From positions 1-5,708 of the forward strand of contig CAMLJR010000165.1 in the NCBI GenBank assembly GCA_946480345.1: a stretch of 5,708 nt of DNA, written 5' to 3'. The stretch comes from an uncultured Spongiibacteraceae bacterium. GTDB lineage: Bacteria; Pseudomonadota; Gammaproteobacteria; Pseudomonadales; CAMLJR01. The position numbers were made by a program, and so were the translations under genes. The notes under the pieces are model-generated. The model saw nothing but the letters and a program-made list of their open reading frames with translations. It was not told the origin of the DNA and ran no database searches. Of this stretch, positions 1-5,708 are shown one piece after another; within the stretch, counting starts at the first letter, position 1; each line of letters begins with the position of its first letter.

Positions 1-64
1 CTACGTGACCAATCGTGCCCACATTCACGTGGGGCTTGCTGCGCTCAAATTTTTCTTTTGCCAC
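1..64 (-). CDS. tuf: Elongation factor Tu, N-terminal 21 codons (gene runs off the left edge)
   Basis: EF-Tu is the cytoplasmic GTPase that carries aminoacyl-tRNA to the ribosomal A site. Only the first 21 codons are present, reading MAKEKFERSKPHVNVGTIGHV, which is the canonical EF-Tu N-terminus ending at the start of the P-loop (GHVDHGKT family motif). The start is GTG at 64-62; no ATG lies nearby in frame, and a GAGGAA ribosome-binding site sits 8 nt upstream. E. coli tufA also starts with GTG. The gene follows fusA after 39 nt without any terminator, so it is the distal gene of the str operon. Whether this is the only tuf copy in the genome cannot be told from here; many gammaproteobacteria have two. 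The identity is firm despite the short fragment because both sequence and position agree. Confidence 0.96.
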   Translation of the reverse strand, partial: MAKEKFERSKPHVNVGTIGHV

Positions 65-72
65 GGCGATGA

Positions 73-78
73 TTCCTC
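73..78 (-). promoter_or_regulatory. Ribosome-binding site of tuf (supports the GTG start)
   Basis: The minus strand reads GAGGAA 8 nt before the GTG codon at 64-62. This is a strong Shine-Dalgarno match at normal spacing and, with the protein homology, fixes the tuf start. The rest of the 39-nt fusA-tuf gap (65-103) is AT-rich and shows no hairpin or promoter that I can support. Confidence 0.8.
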
Positions 79-103
79 GTTAACAAAATGATTGATTGAA
101 GGA

Positions 104-2212
104 TTATTTAACTTTGCTTTTCGCGATGATTTCTTCGGCGATATTGTTCGGCGCTTCACCATACTTCAAGAATTCCATGGTGTAGGTCGCACGACCCTGC
201 GTTGCCGAACGCATATCGGTTGCATAACCGAACATCTCAGCGAGCGGCACCTCGGCATTGATCACCTTGCCGGACGGGCTATCGTCCATACCCAGGATCA
301 AGCCACGACGACGGTTCAAGTCGCCGACGATATCACCCATGTAATCTTCCGGCGTTACCACTTCGACCTTCATGATCGGCTCGAGCAATACCGCGCCGCC
401 TTTTTTGGCCAAGTCTTTGGTCGCCATCGATGCAGCGATCTTGAACGCCATTTCGTTCGAGTCGACATCGTGATACGAACCATCGAACACAGCGGCTTTC
501 AGGCCGAGCAGCGGATAACCGGCGAGCACACCGTTCTTCATCTGCTCTTCGATACCCTTCTGAATCGCCGGGATGTATTCCTTCGGAATCACACCACCGA
601 CAACTTCATTTGCAAACTCAAGCTTCTCAGCATCCACATCTTCCGCAGGCGAGAAACGAATCCAGCAATGGCCGTACTGACCACGACCGCCGGATTGACG
701 CACGAACTTGCCTTCGATTTCGCAGGTGTTGCGAATGCGCTCGCGATACGCCACCTGCGGCTTGCCGATATTCGCCTCGACTTTAAACTCGCGACGCATA
801 CGGTCGACGATGATGTCCAGGTGCAGCTCGCCCATACCGGAAATGATGGTCTGACCGGTTTCTTCGTCGGTATGAACGCGGAATGAAGGATCTTCCTGAG
901 CCAATTTCGAGAGCGCGATACCCATTTTCTCTTGGTCGGCCTTTGTCTTCGGCTCAACCGCAACCGAAATAACAGGATCCGGGAAATCCATACGTTCGAG
1001 AACGATGACCTTATCCAAATCGCACAATGTGTCGCCGGTGGTGACGTCTTTCAAACCCACGCAAGCTGCAATATCGCCGGCAAGAATTTCTTTGAGCTCG
1101 GTGCGCTGGTTCGCGTGCATTTGCACAATACGGCCGACCCGCTCTTTCTTCTGCTTGACCGAGTTGTACACTGCGTCGCCGCTGCTCAATACGCCCGAAT
1201 AAACACGAACGAAAGTCAGCGTACCCACAAATGGATCGGTCGCAATTTTGAACGCGAGCGCCGCGAAAGGAGCGCTGTCGTCAGCCGCGCGGCTTTCGAC
1301 GGTCTCACCATCTTCGAGCGTACCCTGAATCGCTTTAACTTCCGGCGGAGACGGCAGATATTCGATTACCGCATCGAGTACGGCTTGAACACCTTTGTTC
1401 TTGAACGCAGAGCCGCCGAAAATCGGCACGATTTCGTTAGCGAGCGTGCGCTTACGAATCCCGACCTTGATTTCTTCCTCGGTCAGCTCTTCGCCTTCGA
1501 GGTATTTGTTCATAAATTCTTCGCTGGCTTCCGCCGCAGCTTCGATCATGTTCGCGCGCAGTTCTTCACACTCATCCTGCAAGTCCGCAGGAATATCGCG
1601 ATATTCGAACGTCATGCCCTGATCGGCTTCGTTCCAGAAAATCGCTTTCATCTTGATCAGATCGACAACGCCTTTGAAGTCATCTTCGGCACCGATCATC
1701 ACCTGCATTGGGACGGCATTGACATTCAAGCGGTCTTTCAATTGAGAAACAACGCGCGAGAAATTCGCACCGGCGCGGTCCATTTTGTTGACGAACACAA
1801 CGCGCGGCACGTGATATTTGTTGGCCTGACGCCATACGGTTTCTGTCTGCGGCTGCACGCCGGATGAACCGCACAACACAACGACGGCGCCATCGAGTAC
1901 GCGCAGCGAGCGCTCAACCTCGATCGTGAAGTCGACGTGGCCGGGGGTATCGATAACGTTGACGCGGTGTTGGTCGAATTGAGCCTGCATGCCCGACCAG
2001 AACGTGGTGATCGCAGCAGCGGTAATAGTGATACCACGCTCTTGCTCTTGCGGCATCCAGTCTGTTGTCGCGGCGCCATCGTGCACTTCACCGATCTTGT
2101 GGCTCAAGCCCGTGTAAAAAAGCACGCGCTCGGTAGTAGTGGTCTTGCCCGCATCGACGTGGGCGACGATACCGATGTTACGGTAGCGCGAGAGTGGGGT
2201 TTGACGTGCCAC
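104..2212 (-). CDS. fusA: Elongation factor G (translocation GTPase)
   Basis: EF-G drives tRNA-mRNA translocation on the ribosome and, with RRF, ribosome recycling. The protein is 702 aa (E. coli 704), complete, ending in TAA. GTPase motifs are intact: P-loop AHVDAGKT at 17-24, switch I RGITIT at 59-64, DTPGH at 88-92 (His92), NKMD at 142-145, SAF at 268-270. Domain II includes IATDPFVG at 323-330; domain III has [10 protein letters not shown] near 458-467; domain IV carries [10 protein letters not shown] at 506-515 and the tip loop GSYHDVDS at 578-585; domain V includes LEPIMKVEV near 610-618. The start is GTG at 2212-2210, because conserved [15 protein letters not shown] begins there and a GAGGA site lies 7 nt upstream; the longer in-frame extension to 2266 has no family support. 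The sequence resembles Pseudomonas EF-G more than E. coli. Cys114 is present, but the position of E. coli Cys266 is Gly. Confidence 0.98.
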   Translation of the reverse strand: MARQTPLSRYRNIGIVAHVDAGKTTTTERVLFYTGLSHKIGEVHDGAATTDWMPQEQERGITITAAAITTFWSGMQAQFDQHRVNVIDTPGHVDFTIEVERSLRVLDGAVVVLCGSSGVQPQTETVWRQANKYHVPRVVFVNKMDRAGANFSRVVSQLKDRLNVNAVPMQVMIGAEDDFKGVVDLIKMKAIFWNEADQGMTFEYRDIPADLQDECEELRANMIEAAAEASEEFMNKYLEGEELTEEEIKVGIRKRTLANEIVPIFGGSAFKNKGVQAVLDAVIEYLPSPPEVKAIQGTLEDGETVESRAADDSAPFAALAFKIATDPFVGTLTFVRVYSGVLSSGDAVYNSVKQKKERVGRIVQMHANQRTELKEILAGDIAACVGLKDVTTGDTLCDLDKVIVLERMDFPDPVISVAVEPKTKADQEKMGIALSKLAQEDPSFRVHTDEETGQTIISGMGELHLDIIVDRMRREFKVEANIGKPQVAYRERIRNTCEIEGKFVRQSGGRGQYGHCWIRFSPAEDVDAEKLEFANEVVGGVIPKEYIPAIQKGIEEQMKNGVLAGYPLLGLKAAVFDGSYHDVDSNEMAFKIAASMATKDLAKKGGAVLLEPIMKVEVVTPEDYMGDIVGDLNRRRGLILGMDDSPSGKVINAEVPLAEMFGYATDMRSATQGRATYTMEFLKYGEAPNNIAEEIIAKSKVK

Positions 2213-2219
2213 GATACTT

Positions 2220-2224
2220 TCCTC
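2220..2224 (-). promoter_or_regulatory. Ribosome-binding site of fusA (decides the GTG start)
   Basis: The minus strand reads GAGGA, extended by a preceding C and following AAG, with 7 nt to the GTG codon at 2212-2210. This places initiation 18 codons inside the longest open frame and matches the conserved EF-G N-terminus. Confidence 0.82.
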
Positions 2225-2232
2225 GAAAAACA

Positions 2233-2264
2233 GACTTATAAAGTCGCGCCGCGAAACGCGGCGC
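2233..2264 (-). promoter_or_regulatory. Two abutting hairpins in the rpsG-fusA spacer
   Basis: Within the 71-nt gap between rpsG and fusA the transcript can form a perfect 8-bp GC stem, GCGCCGCG / CGCGGCGC with a three-U loop (2246-2264). It is followed with no gap by a 5-bp stem, GACUU / AAGUC with a three-base loop (2233-2245), and then UGUUUUU just before the fusA ribosome-binding site. The inverted repeats are read directly from the sequence. The role is inferred: mRNA processing or stability, partial attenuation, or control of access to the fusA start. The U-run begins one base after the weak stem rather than after the strong one, so it is not a textbook terminator, and fusA and tuf must be expressed across it. 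Confidence 0.6.
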
Positions 2265-2283
2265 ACGTACTAACAGCTGAACA

Positions 2284-2754
2284 TCAGAAGCGGTAATGCG
2301 AGAACGCTTTGTTGGCTTCCGCCATACGATGCACATCTTCACGCTTCTTAACGGCCGCACCTTTGCCTTCGGAGGCATCGATGATCTCGCCCGCAAGGCG
2401 CTGCGCCATCGATTTTTCACCGCGATCGCGCGAGTAATCCACCAACCAACGCATTGCCAGCGCCATGCGACGGGACGGACGCACTTCAACGGGAACCTGA
2501 TAGGTGGCACCGCCAACGCGACGGGATTTCACTTCGACCATCGGTGCAATGTTATCGAGCGCCGCATCGAATGCTTCCATCGGATCTTTGCTAAGACGCT
2601 GGCTGACGAGATCCAGCGCACCATAAACAATACCTTCGGCAACAGATTTCTTACCGCTGATCATCACATGGTTCATGAATTTGGCGAGTTTGACATTGCC
2701 GAACTTGGGATCTGGCAAAACTTCACGTTTCGCGACGACGCGTCTTCTTGGCAT
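2284..2754 (-). CDS. rpsG: 30S ribosomal protein S7
   Basis: S7 is a primary binding protein of the 16S rRNA 3' major domain; it nucleates head assembly and lines the E site. In E. coli it is also the translational repressor of the str operon. The product is 156 aa, the common length for the family (E. coli K-12 has a longer C-terminal variant). It begins MPRRR, has [15 protein letters not shown] at about 15-29, the beta-hairpin region [20 protein letters not shown] at about 73-92, ALAMRWL shortly after, and ends with the conserved [20 protein letters not shown]. The terminal residue is Phe where E. coli B S7 has Trp. The start is ATG at 2754-2752 with AAGGTG 5 nt upstream; the stop is TGA. 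It lies 123 nt after rpsL and 71 nt before fusA. It is full length and unremarkable. Confidence 0.98.
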   Translation of the reverse strand: MPRRRVVAKREVLPDPKFGNVKLAKFMNHVMISGKKSVAEGIVYGALDLVSQRLSKDPMEAFDAALDNIAPMVEVKSRRVGGATYQVPVEVRPSRRMALAMRWLVDYSRDRGEKSMAQRLAGEIIDASEGKGAAVKKREDVHRMAEANKAFSHYRF

Positions 2755-2780
2755 TTCTGCACCTTTCTCTTCAGGTAACT

Positions 2781-2822
2781 CCGGGGACTTGCCCGCCGAT
2801 TACGACACTGGCGAGGACCCGG
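2781..2822 (-). promoter_or_regulatory. Candidate S7 translational operator in the rpsL-rpsG spacer
   Basis: In E. coli, S7 binds the rpsL-rpsG intercistronic mRNA and represses translation of rpsG and downstream genes. Here the 123-nt spacer can fold with an outer stem CCGGG / CCCGG (2818-2822 with 2781-2785), an asymmetric internal loop, and an inner stem CGCC / GGCG (2810-2813 with 2794-2797) closing a 12-nt loop. That element holds GUAAUCG (2803-2797), a heptamer I also recall in 16S rRNA near helices 29 and 43, within the S7 binding region. The pairing and the heptamer are visible in the sequence; the operator role is inferred from position and precedent. A seven-base match can arise by chance. 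Confidence 0.42.
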
Positions 2823-2844
2823 CCTTACTCAAGGTTTATGTGAA

Positions 2845-2866
2845 CGATGCGGCGATTGCCGCATCG
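2845..2866 (-). promoter_or_regulatory. Perfect 9-bp hairpin just after rpsL
   Basis: Arms CGATGCGGC and GCCGCATCG pair perfectly around a 4-nt loop, beginning 11 nt after the rpsL stop codon. No U-run follows (the next bases on the minus strand are TTCACATAAACC), so it does not look like an intrinsic terminator, and rpsG must be read through it. It may protect the rpsL 3' end, mark a processing site, or form part of the S7-responsive structure of this spacer. The hairpin is certain as sequence; its role is not. Confidence 0.55.
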
Positions 2867-2877
2867 GTGGTTTTAAC

Positions 2878-3252
2878 TTACGACTTAGGACGTTTGGTAC
2901 CGTATTTGGAACGACCCTGCTTGCGGTTGTTGACACCCGAGGTGTCCAGGCTGCCGCGAACCGTGTGATAACGCACGCCCGGCAAGTCTTTTACCCGACC
3001 GCCGCGAATCAGCACCACGCTGTGTTCCTGCAGGTTGTGGCCTTCACCGCCGATGTACGAAGTCACTTCGTAACCGTTAGTCAGGCGCACACGACAGACT
3101 TTACGCAAAGCCGAGTTCGGCTTTTTCGGCGTCGTGGTGTACACGCGAGTGCAAACACCGCGGCGCTGCGGACAACCTTGCAGCGCAGGCACGCCACTTT
3201 TTTCTACCGGGCGCTTGCGCGGCTTGCGCACCAGCTGGTTAATCGTTGCCAT
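2878..3252 (-). CDS. rpsL: 30S ribosomal protein S12
   Basis: S12 sits at the interface of the 30S decoding centre, contacts helix 44 and controls decoding accuracy; it is the classic target of streptomycin-resistance mutations. The product is 124 aa, exactly the E. coli length, and nearly identical through its core: [11 protein letters not shown] at the N-terminus, [20 protein letters not shown] at 32-51, [15 protein letters not shown] at 65-79 and [18 protein letters not shown] at 83-100. The streptomycin-related positions Lys43, Lys88 and Pro91 have the sensitive-type residues. Asp89, methylthiolated in E. coli, is present. The start is ATG at 3252-3250 with GGAG 7 nt upstream; the stop is TAA. 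It is the first gene of the str operon, 143 nt downstream of rpoC, behind its own likely promoter and a structured leader. Confidence 0.99.
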   Translation of the reverse strand: MATINQLVRKPRKRPVEKSGVPALQGCPQRRGVCTRVYTTTPKKPNSALRKVCRVRLTNGYEVTSYIGGEGHNLQEHSVVLIRGGRVKDLPGVRYHTVRGSLDTSGVNNRKQGRSKYGTKRPKS

Positions 3253-3263
3253 TACATAACTCC

Positions 3264-3294
3264 AAAAATAAAGACCTTCCTACTCAGAAGGCCT
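3264..3294 (-). terminator. Terminator-like hairpin in the rpsL leader, abutting the ribosome-binding site
   Basis: The transcript forms an 8-bp stem, AGGCCUUC / GAAGGUCU with one G-U pair, around a 7-nt loop (3272-3294). UUAUUUUU (3271-3264) follows at once, and then directly the GGAG ribosome-binding site of rpsL (3263-3260). This has the form of an intrinsic terminator. Because it lies downstream of the likely str promoter, it would act either as an attenuator of the str operon or as a leaky terminator of transcripts coming from rpoC. Formation of the stem would also set the accessibility of the rpsL start region. I found no convincing alternative antiterminator helix by eye. Confidence 0.58.
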
Positions 3295-3345
3295 CACATC
3301 AGCATGCAATCTTTAGCGCGACTCGCATCGATCAAAAAATTGCCG

Positions 3346-3379
3346 AAAATAGGGAGCGCGAATTCTAAAGATGCGCTCC
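3346..3379 (-). terminator. Inverted repeat with U-tract after rpoC, enclosing the str -10 box
   Basis: Arms GGAGCGC (3379-3373) and GCGCTCC (3359-3353) pair perfectly over 7 bp around a 13-nt loop, followed by CTATTTT and, 6 nt further, a run of six T (3339-3334). An alternative register pairs GGGAGCG (3385-3379) with CGCTCCC (3358-3352). It can serve as a weak terminator for RNA polymerase leaving rpoC. The loop DNA carries the -10 box of the str promoter, so RNA started at that promoter lacks the 5' arm and cannot form this hairpin. The long loop and the C-A-interrupted U-tract make it weaker than a classic terminator. An alternative reading is an operator-like palindrome around the -10 box. 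Confidence 0.45.
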
Positions 3380-3390
3380 GCTCCCGTCAA
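3362..3390 (-). promoter_or_regulatory. Sigma70-type promoter of the str operon
   Basis: On the minus strand TTGACG (3390-3385) and TAGAAT (3367-3362) are separated by exactly 17 bp. Each hexamer matches the sigma70 consensus at five of six positions. The -35 box begins 5 nt after the rpoC stop codon, with a moderately AT-rich stretch (AATGTTTAA) just upstream. Transcription should begin near 3352-3357, giving an rpsL leader of roughly 100 nt. The bases between the -10 box and the start are TCGCGCTCCC, a GC-rich discriminator of the type found at rRNA and ribosomal-protein promoters repressed by ppGpp and DksA. Promoter assignment is by sequence match only. Confidence 0.75.
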
Positions 3391-3395
3391 CACGC

Positions 3396-5708
3396 TTAAA
3401 CATTGTCCTTCAACGCTTCGGTCAACGCCGCTTCGACATCGGAAGCTGAAACCCCAGCCTGGCGGCTCAACTCCTGTTCGCGTCGACGTTTCCGCTCGGC
3501 GTGATACGCAAGACCGGTACCCGCTGGAATCAAGCGACCCACCACCACGTTCTCTTTCAGGCCGCGCAGGAAGTCTTTCTTGCCGGTGACCGCAGCTTCG
3601 GTCAACACGCGAGTAGTTTCCTGGAACGATGCTGCCGAGATGAACGATTCGGTCGCAAGCGATGCCTTGGTGATACCGAGCAATACACGCTCGACCGTCG
3701 CCGGGATTTTGTCCGCGGCACGCAGCTGCTCGCTTTCTTCGACCGAACGCACGTACTCGACTTGCTCGCCTTTGATAAACGACGAATCGCCTGCTGCGTG
3801 AATATCGACCTTGCGCAACATCTGACGCACGGTGACTTCGATGTGCTTGTCGTTGATTTTCACGCCCTGCAAACGGTACACGTCCTGAATTTCGTTGACG
3901 ATGTACTTGGCCAGCTCTTCGATACCCTTCAGACGCAGAATATCGTGCGGGTTCAGCGGGCCTTCCGACACGACTTCGCCTTTCTCGACCTGCTCACCTT
4001 CGAACACGGTCAGACTGCGCCATTTCGGAATCAGCACTTCGTAATGATCCGAGCCATCTGCCAGCGGTTTGCCGTCCGTCGGGGTAATGACGAGACGACG
4101 CTTGCCTTTGGTTTCCTTGCCGAAGCTAACGGTACCGGAGATTTCCGCGAGGATCGCAGGCTCTTTCGGTTTGCGAGCTTCGAACAGATCCGCAACGCGC
4201 GGCAGACCACCGGTGATGTCGCGAGTTTTCGACGATTCCTGCGGAATACGCGCAATAACGTCGCCGACTTTCACCTCGGAGCCATCTTCGAGACCGATGA
4301 TCGCGTTCGCCGGCAGGAAATAATGAGCCGGTACATTCGTGCCGGCGAGCAGCAGTTCATTGCCTTTCGAATCGACCAACGTTACCGCCGGACGCATATC
4401 CTTACCTGCCGCCGGACGCTCGCCCTGATCCATTACCGCGATGCTGGTCAAGCCGGTCAATTCGTCGGTTTGACGCTTGATCGTGATGCCCTCTTCCATG
4501 CCAGACAGCTTCACGCGGCCCGCCACTTCAGTGATGATCGGGTGAGTGTGCGGATCCCAGGTCGCAACGATCTGACCGGCCTTCACTTTGGCGCGGTCGG
4601 CGACTTTAAGCAGCGCGCCGTACGGCAGTTTGTAGCGCTCGCGCTCGCGACCGCTCGCATCGGCAATCGCGACCTCACCGGAGCGGCTGACCGCGACGAA
4701 CGTGCCATCGGTTTTCTCAGCGAGTTTCAGGTTGTGCAGACGCACTTCGCCGTCCGCCTTGATCTGAATATTGTCAGCTGCGGTTGCCCGCGACGCTGCA
4801 CCACCAATGTGGAAGGTACGCATCGTCAACTGCGTGCCAGGCTCACCGATCGACTGTGCCGCGATGACACCGATCGCCTCGCCAATATTGACAAGGTGAC
4901 CGCGTGCCAGGTCGCGACCGTAGCAGTTCGAGCAAACGCCGTAGCGGGTTTCGCAGGTAATCGGCGAGCGCACTTCGATCTCGTCGATACCCATCTCTTC
5001 CAGTGTGCTAACGCCTTTCTCATCGAGCATAACGCCTGCGGTCACAACCACTTCGCCGCTGGCCGGATGCACCACATCCTTCGCAACAACACGACCGAGC
5101 ACGCGGTCGCCCAGCGTTTCGATGATGTCGCCACCGGCGATAACTGGAGTCATGCGCAGACCTTGATCGGTGCCGCAATCGACTTCGGTGATTACCAGAT
5201 CCTGCGCCACGTCAACCAGACGACGCGTCAGATAACCCGAGTTCGCCGTTTTCAACGCGGTATCGGCAAGACCTTTACGCGCGCCGTGCGTCGAGATGAA
5301 GTACTGCAGAACATTCAGACCTTCGCGGAAGTTCGCGGTGATCGGCGTTTCGATGATCGAGCCATCCGGCTTCGCCATCAGACCGCGCATACCGGCGAGC
5401 TGACGAATCTGCGCGGGTGAGCCCCGCGCACCGGAATCGGCATACATGTATACCGAGTTGAACGAGGGCTGGCGCTCTTCTTTGCCTTCTTTATTAATGA
5501 CAGGTTCGGTCGACAGACCTTCCATCATCGATTTGGAAACCAGATCGTTAGCGCGCGACCAAATATCGATCACCTTGTTGTACTTCTCGCCCTGGGTTAC
5601 GAGACCCGAAGCGTATTGCTGTTCGATTTCTTTCACTTCGGCTTCGGCGCGATTGATGATGTCCGCCTTCGCAGCCGGAATTTCGAAATCGTTAACGCCG
5701 ATCGAAGC
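3396..5708 (-). CDS. rpoC: RNA polymerase beta' subunit, C-terminal 770 residues (5' part beyond the right edge)
   Basis: RpoC is the largest subunit of the core RNA polymerase. The frame is open to the window edge and ends in TAA; the fragment corresponds to about E. coli residues 637-1407 (770 versus 771). A constant offset of 636 links the numbering. Visible in order: secondary-channel and bridge-helix region with [18 protein letters not shown] at about fragment residues 113-130, then [26 protein letters not shown]; second zinc site Cys178, Cys252, Cys259, Cys262 (E. coli 814, 888, 895, 898); trigger loop [19 protein letters not shown] with Met296, Arg297 and His300 (E. coli 932, 933, 936); the gammaproteobacterial trigger-loop insertion SI3 at about 307-494; and the conserved C-terminal [20 protein letters not shown] near 679-698. 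The first zinc site and the catalytic NADFDGD motif lie outside. A GTG at 5636 is internal, not the start. Confidence 0.98.
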   Translation of the reverse strand, partial: ASIGVNDFEIPAAKADIINRAEAEVKEIEQQYASGLVTQGEKYNKVIDIWSRANDLVSKSMMEGLSTEPVINKEGKEERQPSFNSVYMYADSGARGSPAQIRQLAGMRGLMAKPDGSIIETPITANFREGLNVLQYFISTHGARKGLADTALKTANSGYLTRRLVDVAQDLVITEVDCGTDQGLRMTPVIAGGDIIETLGDRVLGRVVAKDVVHPASGEVVVTAGVMLDEKGVSTLEEMGIDEIEVRSPITCETRYGVCSNCYGRDLARGHLVNIGEAIGVIAAQSIGEPGTQLTMRTFHIGGAASRATAADNIQIKADGEVRLHNLKLAEKTDGTFVAVSRSGEVAIADASGRERERYKLPYGALLKVADRAKVKAGQIVATWDPHTHPIITEVAGRVKLSGMEEGITIKRQTDELTGLTSIAVMDQGERPAAGKDMRPAVTLVDSKGNELLLAGTNVPAHYFLPANAIIGLEDGSEVKVGDVIARIPQESSKTRDITGGLPRVADLFEARKPKEPAILAEISGTVSFGKETKGKRRLVITPTDGKPLADGSDHYEVLIPKWRSLTVFEGEQVEKGEVVSEGPLNPHDILRLKGIEELAKYIVNEIQDVYRLQGVKINDKHIEVTVRQMLRKVDIHAAGDSSFIKGEQVEYVRSVEESEQLRAADKIPATVERVLLGITKASLATESFISAASFQETTRVLTEAAVTGKKDFLRGLKENVVVGRLIPAGTGLAYHAERKRRREQELSRQAGVSASDVEAALTEALKDNV

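Noticed and set aside
932..1867. Open frame of 311 codons on the plus strand, and similar ones at 92-886 and 2296-2778
   Set aside because: These are antisense shadows of fusA and rpsG, with no ribosome-binding site support and no recognisable protein family.
2235..2240. TATAAG on the minus strand as a -10 box for an internal fusA promoter
   Set aside because: No acceptable -35 hexamer lies 16-18 bp upstream (that stretch is the GC-rich hairpin), and the motif is simply part of the small inverted repeat.
2213..2266. 18-codon N-terminal extension of EF-G starting at 2266
   Set aside because: The family begins at MARxTP, the GTG at 2212 has an ideal ribosome-binding site, and the extension would translate the spacer hairpins.
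2878..3252. Possible streptomycin-resistant allele of S12
   Set aside because: Lys43, Lys88 and Pro91 are all the usual sensitive-type residues.
3252..3257. Start-stop pair ATG-TAA overlapping the rpsL start codon
   Set aside because: The upstream ATG is only 2 nt from the GGAG site, too close for normal initiation, and it encodes no peptide; probably chance.
3501..5420. Long open frame of 639 codons on the plus strand
   Set aside because: It is wholly antisense to rpoC, which is certain by homology; the translation has no recognisable domain and is rich in His, Arg and Phe, as expected for the complement of a biased coding frame.
5634..5636. GTG codon as a possible gene start
   Set aside because: The rpoC frame continues upstream to the window edge with conserved sequence ([20 protein letters not shown]), so this is an internal valine codon.
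1..5708. Mobile element, CRISPR array, tRNA or novel defence-type system
   Set aside because: Core genes fill nearly all of the window; the longest gap is 143 nt, and no direct repeat arrays, terminal inverted repeats, tRNA folds or foreign-looking genes were seen.

Overview
The window holds a single co-directional block of core transcription and translation genes, all on the minus strand, so transcription runs from position 5708 towards position 1. The order is 'rpoC - rpsL - rpsG - fusA - tuf', with rpoC cut at the right edge and tuf at the left edge. This is the end of the rpoBC cluster followed directly by the str operon.

The organism is most likely a gammaproteobacterium. RpoC carries the large trigger-loop insertion of the E. 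coli type, and its spacing matches E. coli almost residue for residue. S12 and S7 are close to E. coli, while EF-G reads more like the Pseudomonas protein ([34 protein letters not shown]). rpoC and rpsL are adjacent, as in pseudomonads and unlike E. coli, where rpoBC and str are far apart. A Pseudomonadales or Cellvibrionales-like lineage fits, but the genus is not resolved by eye.

Layout: rpoC 3' part (3396-5708); a 143-nt gap with a good sigma70-type promoter and two terminator-like hairpins (3253-3395); rpsL (2878-3252); a 123-nt structured gap where S7 autoregulation acts in E. coli (2755-2877); rpsG (2284-2754); a 71-nt gap with two abutting hairpins (2213-2283); fusA (104-2212); a plain 39-nt gap with only a ribosome-binding site (65-103); the first 21 codons of tuf (1-64). 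There is no tRNA, mobile element, CRISPR array or long non-coding stretch.

Together the genes make the beta' subunit of RNA polymerase, two 30S proteins (S12 of the decoding centre, S7 of the head) and the two GTPases of elongation (EF-G, EF-Tu). The coding content is ordinary and I found no undescribed system. What deserves a second look is the regulation between genes: a str promoter whose -10 box sits in the loop of an inverted repeat and which has a GC-rich discriminator, a terminator-like hairpin ending directly at the rpsL ribosome-binding site, and structured rpsL-rpsG and rpsG-fusA spacers.
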